A program made the translations under genes and the position numbers. Below, piece by piece: positions 12,187-22,263 of a DNA stretch of 64,000 bases (its first letter is position 1; the number at the start of each line of letters is the position of its first letter). The notes under the pieces were generated by a model. It saw only the letters and a program-made list of their open reading frames with translations. It did not search any database and was not told where the DNA came from. The stretch spans positions 352,933 through 416,932 of the forward strand of contig CAJQUN010000479.1 in assembly GCA_907163345.1 (NCBI GenBank). Reading direction: 5' to 3'. Source of the stretch: Haberlea rhodopensis. Taxonomy: Eukaryota > Streptophyta > Magnoliopsida > Lamiales > Gesneriaceae.

Positions 12187-15100
12187 ATGGCGGCTATTAA
12201 CCCGGAGAACCTCAATGAAGAGGTAGGGGATATGGGCAGTATGAATGCTAGTGTTGCTCATGTGAATCCTTTACCGCCACCTGCTGTGGGAGTGGAGCCC
12301 AGTGCACAGATGTTATTACCCGGGGAGCTCAGTTTGACACAGTTTCTGAATTTCCGTCCACCCATGTTTGAGGGGACCGAATCTGGAGAAGGGGCCGAAG
12401 AGTGGCTAGAACGGATAGAGCAGATACTTGTGACTGCGCCCTGTGCACGTACCGCATGGCTGAGGTTAGCCGAGTTTCAGATGGCGAAGAAGCCTTCTAT
12501 GTGGTGGAAGACCACTGTGATGGAGCTGAGAGCTCAGGGCATGGTACTAGACTGGACTGTATTCAGGACCCGGTTTCTTAACCGGTATTTTTCTGCCGCT
12601 GCTAGACAAGTCAAGGAGGACGAGTTCACTAATTTGAAGCAGGGAAACATGTCAGTTTCAGACTTTGCCTTGCAGTATTCCTCACTGTTGAAGTATGTCC
12701 CCCATATTGCTGTGAGCAGCCATGCAAAGATGAGGCATTTCCTGAAAGGACTCAGGCCAGAACTATTTGACCGGGTTATCTCCAATAACCCTAGCTCTTT
12801 TGATGACGCCCTGACACGGGCAGAGTTAGCAGAAATTGCAGTGGGAGCATACAAGGATGTTGTACCCCCTTCAGTACCATCACAGAGGCCTGCTGCTGAT
12901 AGTTTGAAACCACGAGGGGATCAGTTCAAGGCTCGTGGAGCCTCATCATCTTCCAGATTTAGCGGGAAGAAATCTCAGAGTCAGAAACAGAGCAATCGAG
13001 GACCTACACAGGGGAGTAAGGCAGGAGGGGACATGTGTGACCGCTGTGGAGGATTTCACTTGTCACGTGACTGCCGAGGCTGTTATGTTTGTGGCAAGGT
13101 GGGCCACTTAGCTAGGAACTGCCCCAATCGGGCAAGTCAGGCAGACTCAGGGCCGAATAGGCCAAGATTTGATGCTGGGAGGGCACCACCGAGACAGCAG
13201 TTTGCGTCTCGACCGCAGGGAGGTCAGGCGGCAGGACCACCGCAGGGTCAGGTGTACGCACTGACTAGGGAGCAGGCTGAGGCAGCCCCAGAGGAGGTCA
13301 TTGCTGGTACGTGTCATTTATTTACGTACCCTGCATTTATTTTGGTAGATACAGGTGCTTCTCATTCTTTTGTATCTGTTGCTTTTGTGGAGAGACACCA
13401 CTTGTGCTTGTCTCTGATACCCACGTCTCTCATGGTCTCGACACCCACGGGGAAACATGTGATTGCGGATCGGCTTTTGTCTGATTGCCTCATTTATTTT
13501 GAGGGCAATGATCTGAGGGCTGATCTGATTCAGTTAGAGATGGCAGACTTTGACTGTATTATCGGCATTGATGTGTTGAGCAGATACCGAGCTGTGGTAG
13601 ACTGTCGGCAGAGGACTGTTCGTTTTCTATCTGATCAGGGGTTCCAGTGGACTTTTTATGGGGACGGCTCTCGTCCAAGGATTCCAGTGATCTCAGCGGT
13701 TAAGATGTCGCGGTTATTGGAGCGCGGCCACACAGGTTACATCATTTATGCGGTGGATGTATCTGAGGAAAAGGAAGTGAGAGCCGAGGATATTCCAGTT
13801 GTGGCGGAGTTCATTGATGTGTTCCCAGATGAGATTCCGGGATTTCCGCCTGTCAGGGATGTTGAGTTTACTATTGAGCTGCTACCGGGGACATCAGCCA
13901 TTTCTCGTGCCCCATACAGGATGGCACCGACAGAGCTGAGGGAACTAAAGGTACAGTTACAGGAGCTCCTTGACAAGGGATACATTCGTCCTAGTGTATC
14001 GCCTTGGGGTGCACCAGTCTTGTTCGTGAAAAAGAAGGATGGATCAATGCGTCTGTGCATTGACTACAGGCAATTGAACAAGGCTACAGTGAAGAACAGA
14101 TATCCACTTCCGAGGATTGATGATCTGTTCGACCAGCTTCAGGGTACAGAGGTGTACTCGAAGATAGACTTGAGGTCAGGCTATCATCAGGTGCGGGTTA
14201 GAGCTGGTGATGTTCAAAAGACGGCTTTTAGAACTCGATATGGACACTATGAGTTCTTGGTGATGCCTTTCGGTGTGACAAATGCACCTGCAGTTTTTAT
14301 GAGCCTGATGAACCGAGTATTTCAGGAGTACCTCGATCAGTTTGTGATCGTATTCATTGACGACATCCTTGTCTATTCAAGAAGTGAGGAGGATCATGCC
14401 AATCATCTGAGGATAGTACTCCAGATCCTCAGAGATCATCAGTTGTACGCCAAACTCAGCAAGTGTGAGTTCTGGCTGAGCAGTGTATCATTCTTGGGCC
14501 ATATCATATCACGAGAGGGGATATCAGTAGACCCGAGAAAGATAGAAGCAGTTATGGATTGGTCTACCCCTACTTCAGTCAGTGAGATTCGGAGTTTTCT
14601 TGGGTTGGCTGGCTATTATCGACGTTTCGTCGAGGGTTTTTCAAAGATCGCCAAGCCACTTACACAGCTGACTCAGAAGGGAGTCCCTTTTTGTTGGACA
14701 GAGGCTTGTGAGCAGAGTTTCAGGGAATTGAAGCACAGACTGACTACTGCACCAGTTCTAGTGATTCCCAAGGAGAACAAAGGATTTGTTCTTTATACCG
14801 ACGCATCGCTACAGGGCTTAGGGTGTGTACTGATGCAGGACCGACATGTAGTGGCTTATGCTTCGAGACAGTTGAAGCCACATGAGACGAGGTATCCAGT
14901 CCATGATTTGGAGTTGGCAGCTATAGTTTTCGCCTTGAAGATATGGCGACACTACTTATACGGTACCTCATTCACCATCTTCACTGATCACAAAAGCCTG
15001 AAGTTCTTGTTTACACAGGCTGAGCTGAACATGAGGCAGAGGAGATGGATGGATCTGCTGAAGGATTATGATTGTGAAATCCTATACCATCCCGGGAAAG

Positions 15101-16347
15101 CAAACTTGACAGCCGACGCTTTGAGTCGGAAGGTGAGGAGCACAGCAGAGGATTCCATGTGCCTATCAGCTATGTTGGGCTCCTACTGCCATTTGGGATT
15201 CGATTATGATGTGTCTACTTCACCAGTACAAGTTTCGACCTTGTTAGCCGAGCCTGTTATTTTCGATCACATCAGAAAGGCTCAGGGGACCGATATAGAG
15301 GTTCAGAGATGGATGTCAGTGGTTCATTCAGGGCAGCCATCGAGATTCAAAGTGGCTGAGGACGGTTCTCTGAGACTTGGCGACAGATGGGTAGTTCCAA
15401 ATACACCCGAGTTGCGCCAGGGTATCTTACAGCGAGCTCATTGCAGCAGGATGAGTGTTCACCCAGGCGGGAAGAAGATGTATAAGGATCTACGCAGCCA
15501 GTTCTGGTGGAGGCGTATGAAACAAGATGTCACCTCTTTTGTCAAGCGCTGTTTGATTTGTCAGCAGGTGAAGGCTGAGAGGCAGAGGCCTGGGGGTGAA
15601 CTAAGGAGTTTGGAGATACCCGAGTGGAAGTGGCAGCACGTGTCTATGGATTTCGTGACCCACTTACCGAGGACTGTTTCGGGTTTTGATGCCATATGGG
15701 TAGTCGTGGACAGATTGACTAAAGTGGCTCACTTCATTCCCTACTGTATGACATATACGCACTTGAGGATGGCACAGTTATATGTCAGAGATGTGGTGAG
15801 ACTGCACGGGATCCCTGTTTCGATAGTGTCTGATCGAGATCCGCGGTTCACATCTCACTTTTGGGAGGGTCTGCAAAAAGCTCTAGGCACAGAGTTGAGG
15901 CTGAGCACAGCATATCACCCTCAGACGGACGGACAGACCGAGCGTACGATACAGACGCTCGAGGATATGTTGAGAGCTTGTGTGTTAGAGTTCGACATAT
16001 CATGGCAGGACTTGATAGCCTTGGTGGAGTTCTCTTACAACAACAGCTACCAGGCAAGTATACAGATGGCTCCTTTCGAGGCCCTCTATGGTAGGCGTTG
16101 TAGGTCACCCTTGTGTTGGGATGACTTGGACCGAAAGTCGGTTGGAGGACCAGAGTTGGTTCAAGAAATGGAAGAGAAAGTTAAGATTATCAGAAGAAAG
16201 ATGAAGGCAGCTCAGGATAGACAAGCAGCATATGCCAATCAACGGCGAAGACCGTTGGAGTTTCAGTTGGGCGACAGAGTTTTTCTGAAGAGTATCACCT
16301 TTCAGGGGTGTGGTACGGTTTGGTATGCGGGGGAAGTTGTCTCCTAG
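12187..16347 (+). pseudogene. gag-pol: Gy-A gag-pol polyprotein, frameshifted near the C-terminus
   Basis: I chose the ATG at 12187 because it directly follows an acceptor-like tgtgttgtag and matches the MAA start in Gy-C. Gag comes first (FEGTESGEGAEEWLERIEQ), then the CCHC knuckle CYVCGKVGHLARNC at about residue 299. The protease motif LVDTGASHSF is at about 386. RT has WGAPVLFVKKKDGSMRLCID and the active site FIDDILVYS at about 721. RNase H shows LYTDASLQGLG and FTDHKSLKFL. Integrase has the HHCC region ending CLICQQVKAE and the core motifs MDFVTHLP, SDRDPRF and HPQTDGQTER. The frame is open for 1,387 codons and breaks near 16285, where one extra base shifts it; the normal C-terminus continues in the next entry. 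Otherwise it is full length and probably only recently inactivated. Confidence 0.94.
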
Positions 16348-16693
16348 ATACGTGGGACCGTATGAGATCTTACAGCGTGTGGGTACTCTGGCGTACCGTT
16401 TGGCCTTACCGCCTTCTCTGTCTGGTATACACGATGTATTCCATGTGTCTATGCTGAGGAAGTATGAGCCGGATCCTTCACATGTATTACAGCCTTCTGA
16501 GATTCAGATTGAGTCCGATGTTTCCTATGTTGAGCGGCCTATCAGGATTCTGGATAGGGCAGATCGCAGACTGAGAAACAAAGTTATTCCTATGGTCAAA
16601 GTTCAGTGGGATCGTAGGGGTGTCGAGGAGGCCACGTGGGAGACGGAGCGACACATGGTGCAGCACTACCCAGAACTGTTTTCTGGTATGTGA
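16310..16693 (+). pseudogene. Gy-A integrase C-terminus with chromodomain-like end
   Basis: This is the in-frame continuation after the insertion near 16285, ending with TGA at 16691-16693. It contains the conserved tail GKLSPRYVGPYEIL, then HDVFHVSMLRKYEPDPSHV and a terminal chromodomain-like segment VQWDRRGVEEATWETE (about 16600-16650). In chromoviruses such a domain helps steer integration to particular chromatin. Confidence 0.88.
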
Positions 16694-16729
16694 TTTATGT
16701 TTCACTTTATATTGGGTAAGTGCATGCTG

Positions 16730-16763
16730 ATTTCGAGGGCGAAATCCTATAAGTAGGGAGTAT
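16730..16763 (+). promoter_or_regulatory. Gy-A inverted repeat and polypurine tract
   Basis: ATTTCG-aggg-CGAAAT (about 16729-16746) is a short inverted repeat shared by all five gypsy-type families in the window. The purine tract aagtagggagtat (16751-16763) abuts the 3' LTR and would prime plus-strand synthesis. Confidence 0.8.
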
Positions 16764-19125
16764 TGTGATATCCCCGAAATGATTATGTGTTATTTAAACA
16801 TTAATCATTGTTGCGAAAATTATGGTATTAATTCTTTGTGTTGAATTAATAATATTGGGAGATGCATGTGAGGGTGCATGTGTTATGTGTTGGGATTTTG
16901 GGGTTGTGGCATGATTAATTGGGGTGTGTGTTAATCGTTTTGGTAAAGCATGTTTAAAAGGGAATTGAAGTATTTTAGTGAGAAAATACTATAGATATCG
17001 TGTGAGGATATTTAATACATCGTGCTAAATACCGGGACCAAAACATAACACATCATACCACCCACCACTCAACCACCCCCCTTGACCCATACCCTGCTGC
17101 CAGCTGCTGCCCATACCTTTTCCCCCATCTCCCACTTCACCTCACAAGTCAGAAATCACTTCCTTCTTCCTCACCAAAATCGTCCAACACTTGCTGAACA
17201 AGATAGGAAGGAGCTCAACCAATTTTACTACCTAGAAGCTTGCAAAAATCGGAGCCAAAAGAGGGTGAGAAACCATTTCTGGGTTTGAAATAATTGTTGT
17301 TGAAGTTCATACTTTTGTTGGTGTAAAAATGGCATGTTAGTTTAGGTTTTGTGAAACCTTCGATTCATGTTCATATGAGGTGTTTTTATGAAGCTTCCAG
17401 TGTTTTTCCTTGAGCTTATTACATGTTTTATGTGGAAGATTTAAGCATGTAAAGTAGAGTGTTCGAAAATCTGGGTAGATATTTCCCCTGTTTTTCTGGA
17501 AAAACGTGGACTGGGAGTGATTTTGAAGGGGTGATATTATGCATGTTAGATGGGTTTTAGAGTAAACCTTCGATGTGAAAATATGCATGGTAGTCTTGTG
17601 AAGCCCTTGGCATGTTTGTTCGAGCATGATTTATGAGTTATGTTATAGTCTTTATAGCATGAATTGAAGTACTCGAAAATCTGGAAAGGAAATGTGTTGT
17701 CCTGTTTCAGGAAATGTTGATTGAGTACCTGTGTAAATGGTCGATTTCAATGCATGTGGGCTTATGTTAGAGTGTAAATTTGGTATAAATACACTCACGG
17801 TAGTGTGTTTTAACTGCTAGCATGTTGGTCTTGGCATGTTGTATGTCTTACATGTTAGAATGAAAGGTGTGAATATCAGTGTTGAACATTCTGGAAATTT
17901 ATCGCGCACAGACCATGTGGCGATCGATCGCCACAAATGGCGCGATCGATCGTCGAGGTCCAGTAGCCAAAATCAAAGGCACGCGATCGATCGCCATAAA
18001 AGGCGCGATCGATCGCCATGGGGCAGAGGAGTTTGGCGATCGATCGCCAAGGGGTAGCGATCGATCGCCAGAGACAAAATTTTGAAATATTGATATTTTG
18101 TTGGATTTTTGATTTTGGATCATATATTGGCATCTAATATTATGTTGTACACTGGTGTAGAGCCTTCACAGACGGCTACACAACGCAGGGGATAGAGTCC
18201 CACCACACACTACTTTTTGGAAAGGTACGTAAGCGACATACGGGCATCCCAACGGTAACATGTATTTATGTTTTGTCTGTGTGATACATGATGAATGCAA
18301 TGTGATGCATTATGAGTTGATACATGTTATTATGCATTGTTGTTGCATATTATGCATTGTTGTTGCATATTGTGATGTGGGATAAAGAGATGCATTCCAC
18401 GAGTCAGGGCGATCACGGTTAAGGTGTTAATGCTTACGCTTTACCGCTAAAAATGTGGAGCGGGAGGGGGGAGGCTCGCTTGCACATGGAGGCGGGTTTA
18501 TACCATACTGAGCGAGGACGAGATACCGCTAGTATGAAGAAGCGAGGATGAGATACCGCTTGTTTTGAGATTATGAAAGCGGAGAAGTATTAAAATAACT
18601 GATGATGATTGACTCAAGAAAAAGAGGAAATGTCATGACATTCATTTGTGAAACCATACATTCATATAATGTGTTATATTATGAATTATGGTACAGGGAC
18701 AACCAATGGGCATTGTAAATGCGATGGAAATAAAGGAAGTGATTTGTATTTTATGATTGTGCATTTACGCCTTATTTTTCATATTATGTTGAATATGAAT
18801 TGTGTTATGCTCATGTGTTAGGGGTTGTCTTTGTAGGTGCTTTTGATGTTGAGAACCAGGGTCGGGGTTGAGAAGCTGAGCTGTAAGGAGAGCTACAGGA
18901 TTAGCTGCATGATTTGAGAAAATTTTATATAGCTTCTACTTGTAGTAGAATAAGACTATAGTGTAGCACCTTTTGTGGGAATTTGTGAAATTCCTTTTGA
19001 AACTTTTGCTACTGTATTCCTTAAGCTCAGGATAATCAACATGACTCTTTACTCTGATTTATTCACATGAATGTTTAGTTCTCTTAATCGCACCTATTAG
19101 TAGATTGAGATATCGGGGTCTCACA
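16764..19125 (+). repeat. Gy-A 3' LTR
   Basis: This 2,362-bp copy of the 5' LTR has few substitutions. One visible difference is a tandem duplication of about 20 bp (ttatgcattgttgttgcata) near 18338-18370. Its palindrome array is at 17921-18067, with one site mutated (cgatcgatcg followed by t instead of c). Confidence 0.95.
17921..18067 (+). repeat. CGATCGATCG palindrome-pair array (Gy-A 3' LTR)
   Basis: This is the counterpart of the array at 10784-10930, with the same six sites and pair spacing and one substitution in a flank. Confidence 0.94.
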
Positions 19126-19130
19126 TATAT

Positions 19131-20628
19131 CACATATAATTCTTGGATAGTTGGACGAACAACGCTTTGTTCAATTCATCAAATGAATTATAATCCAACC
19201 CATGCCTCTAGGTTCCCAATCCTATTGAGATAACCTAGTTAAGTCGTACCCAATTAAAGTATAACGGATATCACTTTTATCCTTTCGCGCCTTACTAAGA
19301 TTGCCACGGTGCTTTGCTTTGGCAAACCCACACATGTACAATCGAAGTTATTGACGAGTACTTTATTTTGGAAGGCATCTAAAACTTAATATTTTAGAGG
19401 GATTTATTGATCTCATGATTAATTTGATAATTTAAAATATGTCCACTACATATAGTTGTATACATATCTACATATATGTGTAATACTATTATCAAACTAA
19501 AACATAAGATAAATCATGCATCAACATACATAATTAAACGTGACATGGTTATAGCCCCTACTAATGATTTTCTCAAGCCAATGAGAAAATCCAATGAGTC
19601 AACCTAAGGTAACTTCACAAGCACCTTCCTTGGCTCCAATTTGTGAATGGCCTCCTCATCCCGGCACGATGCTCCATCTTCATTGATCACCATCAATAAA
19701 ATAAACTACACTATTTACAAGATATAGAATTCCTCGATTCACATTCGAGGGGAACATAGGGGAGGGATTACATTTAGAATGAAATAGAGAAAGGCACGAC
19801 ACGCAGGTCGTATTATAAATTACAAACATCCACAAATCCTATCTAATAGGTCAAAGGGCTATAACCACGCACCATACTCAAACAACACATAAAGCATGCA
19901 TTAACATTTAATTAATTAAATTCTAAACATTTTAAATTTAATTCTAATTAAAACTGTAAAATAATTTTTGAAAAATTATCGTACGTTCGGGACATCACAT
20001 GCCACGAACTAAAGCGACTAAGACTCGAACCACCATGGTTCGAACCATGAAGCACACGGCTGGACCAATAGTGGGCCTAGGGTTCGAAACCCTAGCCCAT
20101 GGCCGAGCCATGCTCGAGCGGTGGCGGCGAGCCCATGCACGGCTGCTAGGGTTCGAAACCCTAGCTTTCATGAGTTAGCCGTCACGAGCCAATGGGTTCA
20201 AAAACCCTAATTTTACGGCGGCTCGGCTCATGCTCGAGCCAGGGTCCGAACCCTAGCCCTTAAGCGGCGGCTGCTTGGCCATGCACGAGCCAATGGGTTC
20301 GAAACCCTAGCAACATGCGGCGGCCATGAGCCATGATGACTAGGGTTCGAAACCCTAGCCTTTTGCAAGCGGCGGCCGAGCCATGGTGACTAGGGTTCGA
20401 AACCCTAGCCCTTAGGTGGTCTCGGCCGTGAGCCATTGTACCGGTTTTGATCAATTATCATATATTTCGATCCGTCAATTATATCATATATAATATCATA
20501 CGATGATTTTCGCAAACTCGATTTAATCCATATCATATATGAAAATACAGTTTTAAATAGCATGCAATATAAGCTCTAATATGATTAACACAATTTAATC
20601 ACATAAATCCGATATGAGCCTTGTACAC
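19131..20628 (-). other. Co-M leader, part next to the primer site
   Basis: About 1.5 kb of untranslated leader continues the 9414-9627 segment; with Gy-A removed the leader is about 1.7 kb, long for a copia element. The first half is A/T-rich without a convincing ORF. The section 20022-20404 is a repeat array described separately. Confidence 0.75.
20022..20404 (-). repeat. Imperfect tandem array of CTAGGGTT-CGA-AACCCTAG inverted repeats
   Basis: The core GGTTCGAAACC recurs at 20081, 20150, 20296, 20344 and 20394, with degenerate copies at 20195 and 20243 and partial ones near 20022-20047. Between copies are GC-rich words such as gcggcgg and gagccat. The fullest copies form an 8-bp stem with a 3-nt loop. 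AAACCCTAG resembles the plant telo-box, and GGTTCGAAACC fits the tRNA B-box pattern. No function can be assigned. Confidence 0.8.
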
Positions 20629-20641
20629 GGCTCTGATACCA
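20629..20641 (-). promoter_or_regulatory. Co-M primer-binding site (initiator tRNA-Met)
   Basis: On the minus strand this reads TGGTATCAGAGCC, one base inside the 5' LTR. It fixes the element's orientation. Confidence 0.93.
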
Positions 20642-20642
20642 C

Positions 20643-22176
20643 TGTAAGTAACCCCATGAGCATACAACGCAGCGGAATAAAATTTTGGGATTACTAACAC
20701 CGGATCTATACATAGGGATTCATATCGGATTAGAGAATACATAAGAGTCTTACCCTTGTAGCGTGTTTGAAGCAGATTCCACGGAGCAGCACGTCCAACG
20801 AACTCCGAGTCACAAACGAAAGTTTTCACCTTCGTCTCTACGGTATCCACACGATCAAATCGAAATGGGATATTCAAGAATAAGTTGCTATACTTATTCT
20901 CGAATCAAAACCAAAAACACGGATCAAAACCAATTAACAACAACCAATCTCCTTCCTTCACTAGCGGCAGCGACGGCCGAGAGATGGAGAGGAGGCGGCG
21001 GCGGTTAGGTCACTTTCTCAAAGTGGCCGAGAGGTTAAGGGTTTAGGTGGCTAGGTTTTTCGATATCAAACAATGATATGAAAGTCTAATTAACAATTAA
21101 TCAAAACCTCTTATTTAAATTATAAGGCTTTTAATTAAAGTTCAAGACTTTCTTAAAGTCTTATGGCCCAAACCCATGATTTAATTAAAACCTTTTAATC
21201 ACTTAATTAAGACTCTTCTTAATTAATTAATTCATCCAATGAATTTAATTTCCCTTATTGATTTAATCTTTTGTGCGACCCGATAGGATCTCGTAATGTT
21301 GGCAGTGACATAAAATCTCATTTTATGTCGCAAGCATTGAGCGGTATCTAGCAACACATCGATGCTACCCAAATTACGAGAATGTCAATGACTCGACATA
21401 ACCTTTAGAACTCGTGATAATATTAATCATGTAACTTAATCCCTTTGTCCTTTGTGTTTAGATTGAACACGAGTCATGGAATAGTCATACTCGTATATTC
21501 AATCTTTATTTCTTGATCCCCAAGTAGAACTAGAATAAACGAATAAGCTCGATATCTCATATCGACTCATTCGAGCATGGCCATGCATTTTAGTTCTCAC
21601 TTGATCAAGGGCCAAACACATCTCCTGTTATATAGGAGGGACAAATCCTATCTCGATCAGTCAACATCCCTCTACATAATTCGTAGTGTATCCAATAGTC
21701 GCCTTTATAGATTACCCTGTTACGGGTAACGTTTGACAATATCAAGATACATAACTCCTTATGTTGGGATCTCTGATGATCACAAGTCGTAAGGATTGTA
21801 TACATTATTATCACTATGAGAATTGCATATGACGATCATATAACTATCCATGTTGCATTCTCATGGTGGGTCTGTCCAGTACATCGTTCTCTAACATGTA
21901 CCCATATGTTGATTTGATATCTCATATCAATGAACAATTCATCGATCAACATATACTAGTCTCTACGTATTATCATTATCCCTATTCAGGATAATACTTG
22001 ACTAGGGACATCTTTAAGAATAATACAATATTATTCTAAGGACATTAACATATATATTAATTCACAATGCACAGTTAAAAGAATAATATATAATAATGAA
22101 TCACCATTCATAAATCCATAAACATTGTCTGTCTTAAACAATCATCTAATGACTTGTCTTAGGGCATATCCCAACA
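20643..22176 (-). repeat. Co-M 5' LTR
   Basis: This 1,534-bp copy of 3902-5436 would carry the active promoter: a TATA-like box on the minus strand opposite 21701-21712, next to the palindrome GTTACGGGTAAC. It is followed at 22177-22181 by the ttcat duplication. Confidence 0.95.
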
Positions 22177-22263
22177 TTCATCTTCTCCAACAATTCACTG
22201 CAATTATTTTTCTTCTTTCAGAAAATTTTCCTCTAGCAAGACTGCTGCTGTTATTCATCCAAA

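Larger units (their letters stand above)
9628..19125 (+). mobile_element. Gy-A: Ty3/gypsy chromovirus-type element, innermost insertion
   Basis: Gy-A has LTRs at 9628-11969 and 16764-19125 (TGTGAT...CACA ends), flanked by the duplication tatat (9623-9627 and 19126-19130). The order is LTR, tRNA-Met primer site (11974-11985), gag-protease-RT-RNase H-integrase, an inverted repeat and purine tract, LTR. The domain order and a chromodomain-like C-terminus point to the Tekay/Del group of chromoviruses; the exact clade is inferred. The two LTRs are nearly identical apart from one 20-bp tandem duplication, so Gy-A is among the youngest insertions here. Confidence 0.95.
3902..22176 (-). mobile_element. 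Co-M: complete Ty1/copia element, minus strand, carrying Gy-A inside its leader
   Basis: Co-M is bounded by LTRs at 3902-5436 and 20643-22176 with TG...CA ends and flanked by the 5-bp duplication ttcat (3897-3901, 22177-22181). On the minus strand the order is 5' LTR (right), primer site, leader, gag-protease, integrase-RT-RNase H, polypurine tract, 3' LTR (left). The LTR start, reading tgttgggatatgccctaag on the minus strand, and the LTR length of about 1.53 kb resemble the Angela group of the Tork clade; that assignment is tentative. Gy-A is inserted at 9628-19125. The two LTRs differ by only a few substitutions and one base of length, so insertion was recent. Confidence 0.95.

Noticed and set aside
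13746..14060. ORF on the minus strand within Gy-A RT, and similar antisense ORFs in Gy-B and Gy-C
   Set aside because: These are shadows of strongly conserved pol codons; no independent motif or start context.
20081..20404. tRNA genes suggested by GGTTCGAAACC
   Set aside because: No A-box, acceptor stem or cloverleaf around any copy; only the B-box pattern fits.
20150..20410. Telomeric repeat tract
   Set aside because: CCCTAG words are spaced and inverted, not tandem TTTAGGG.
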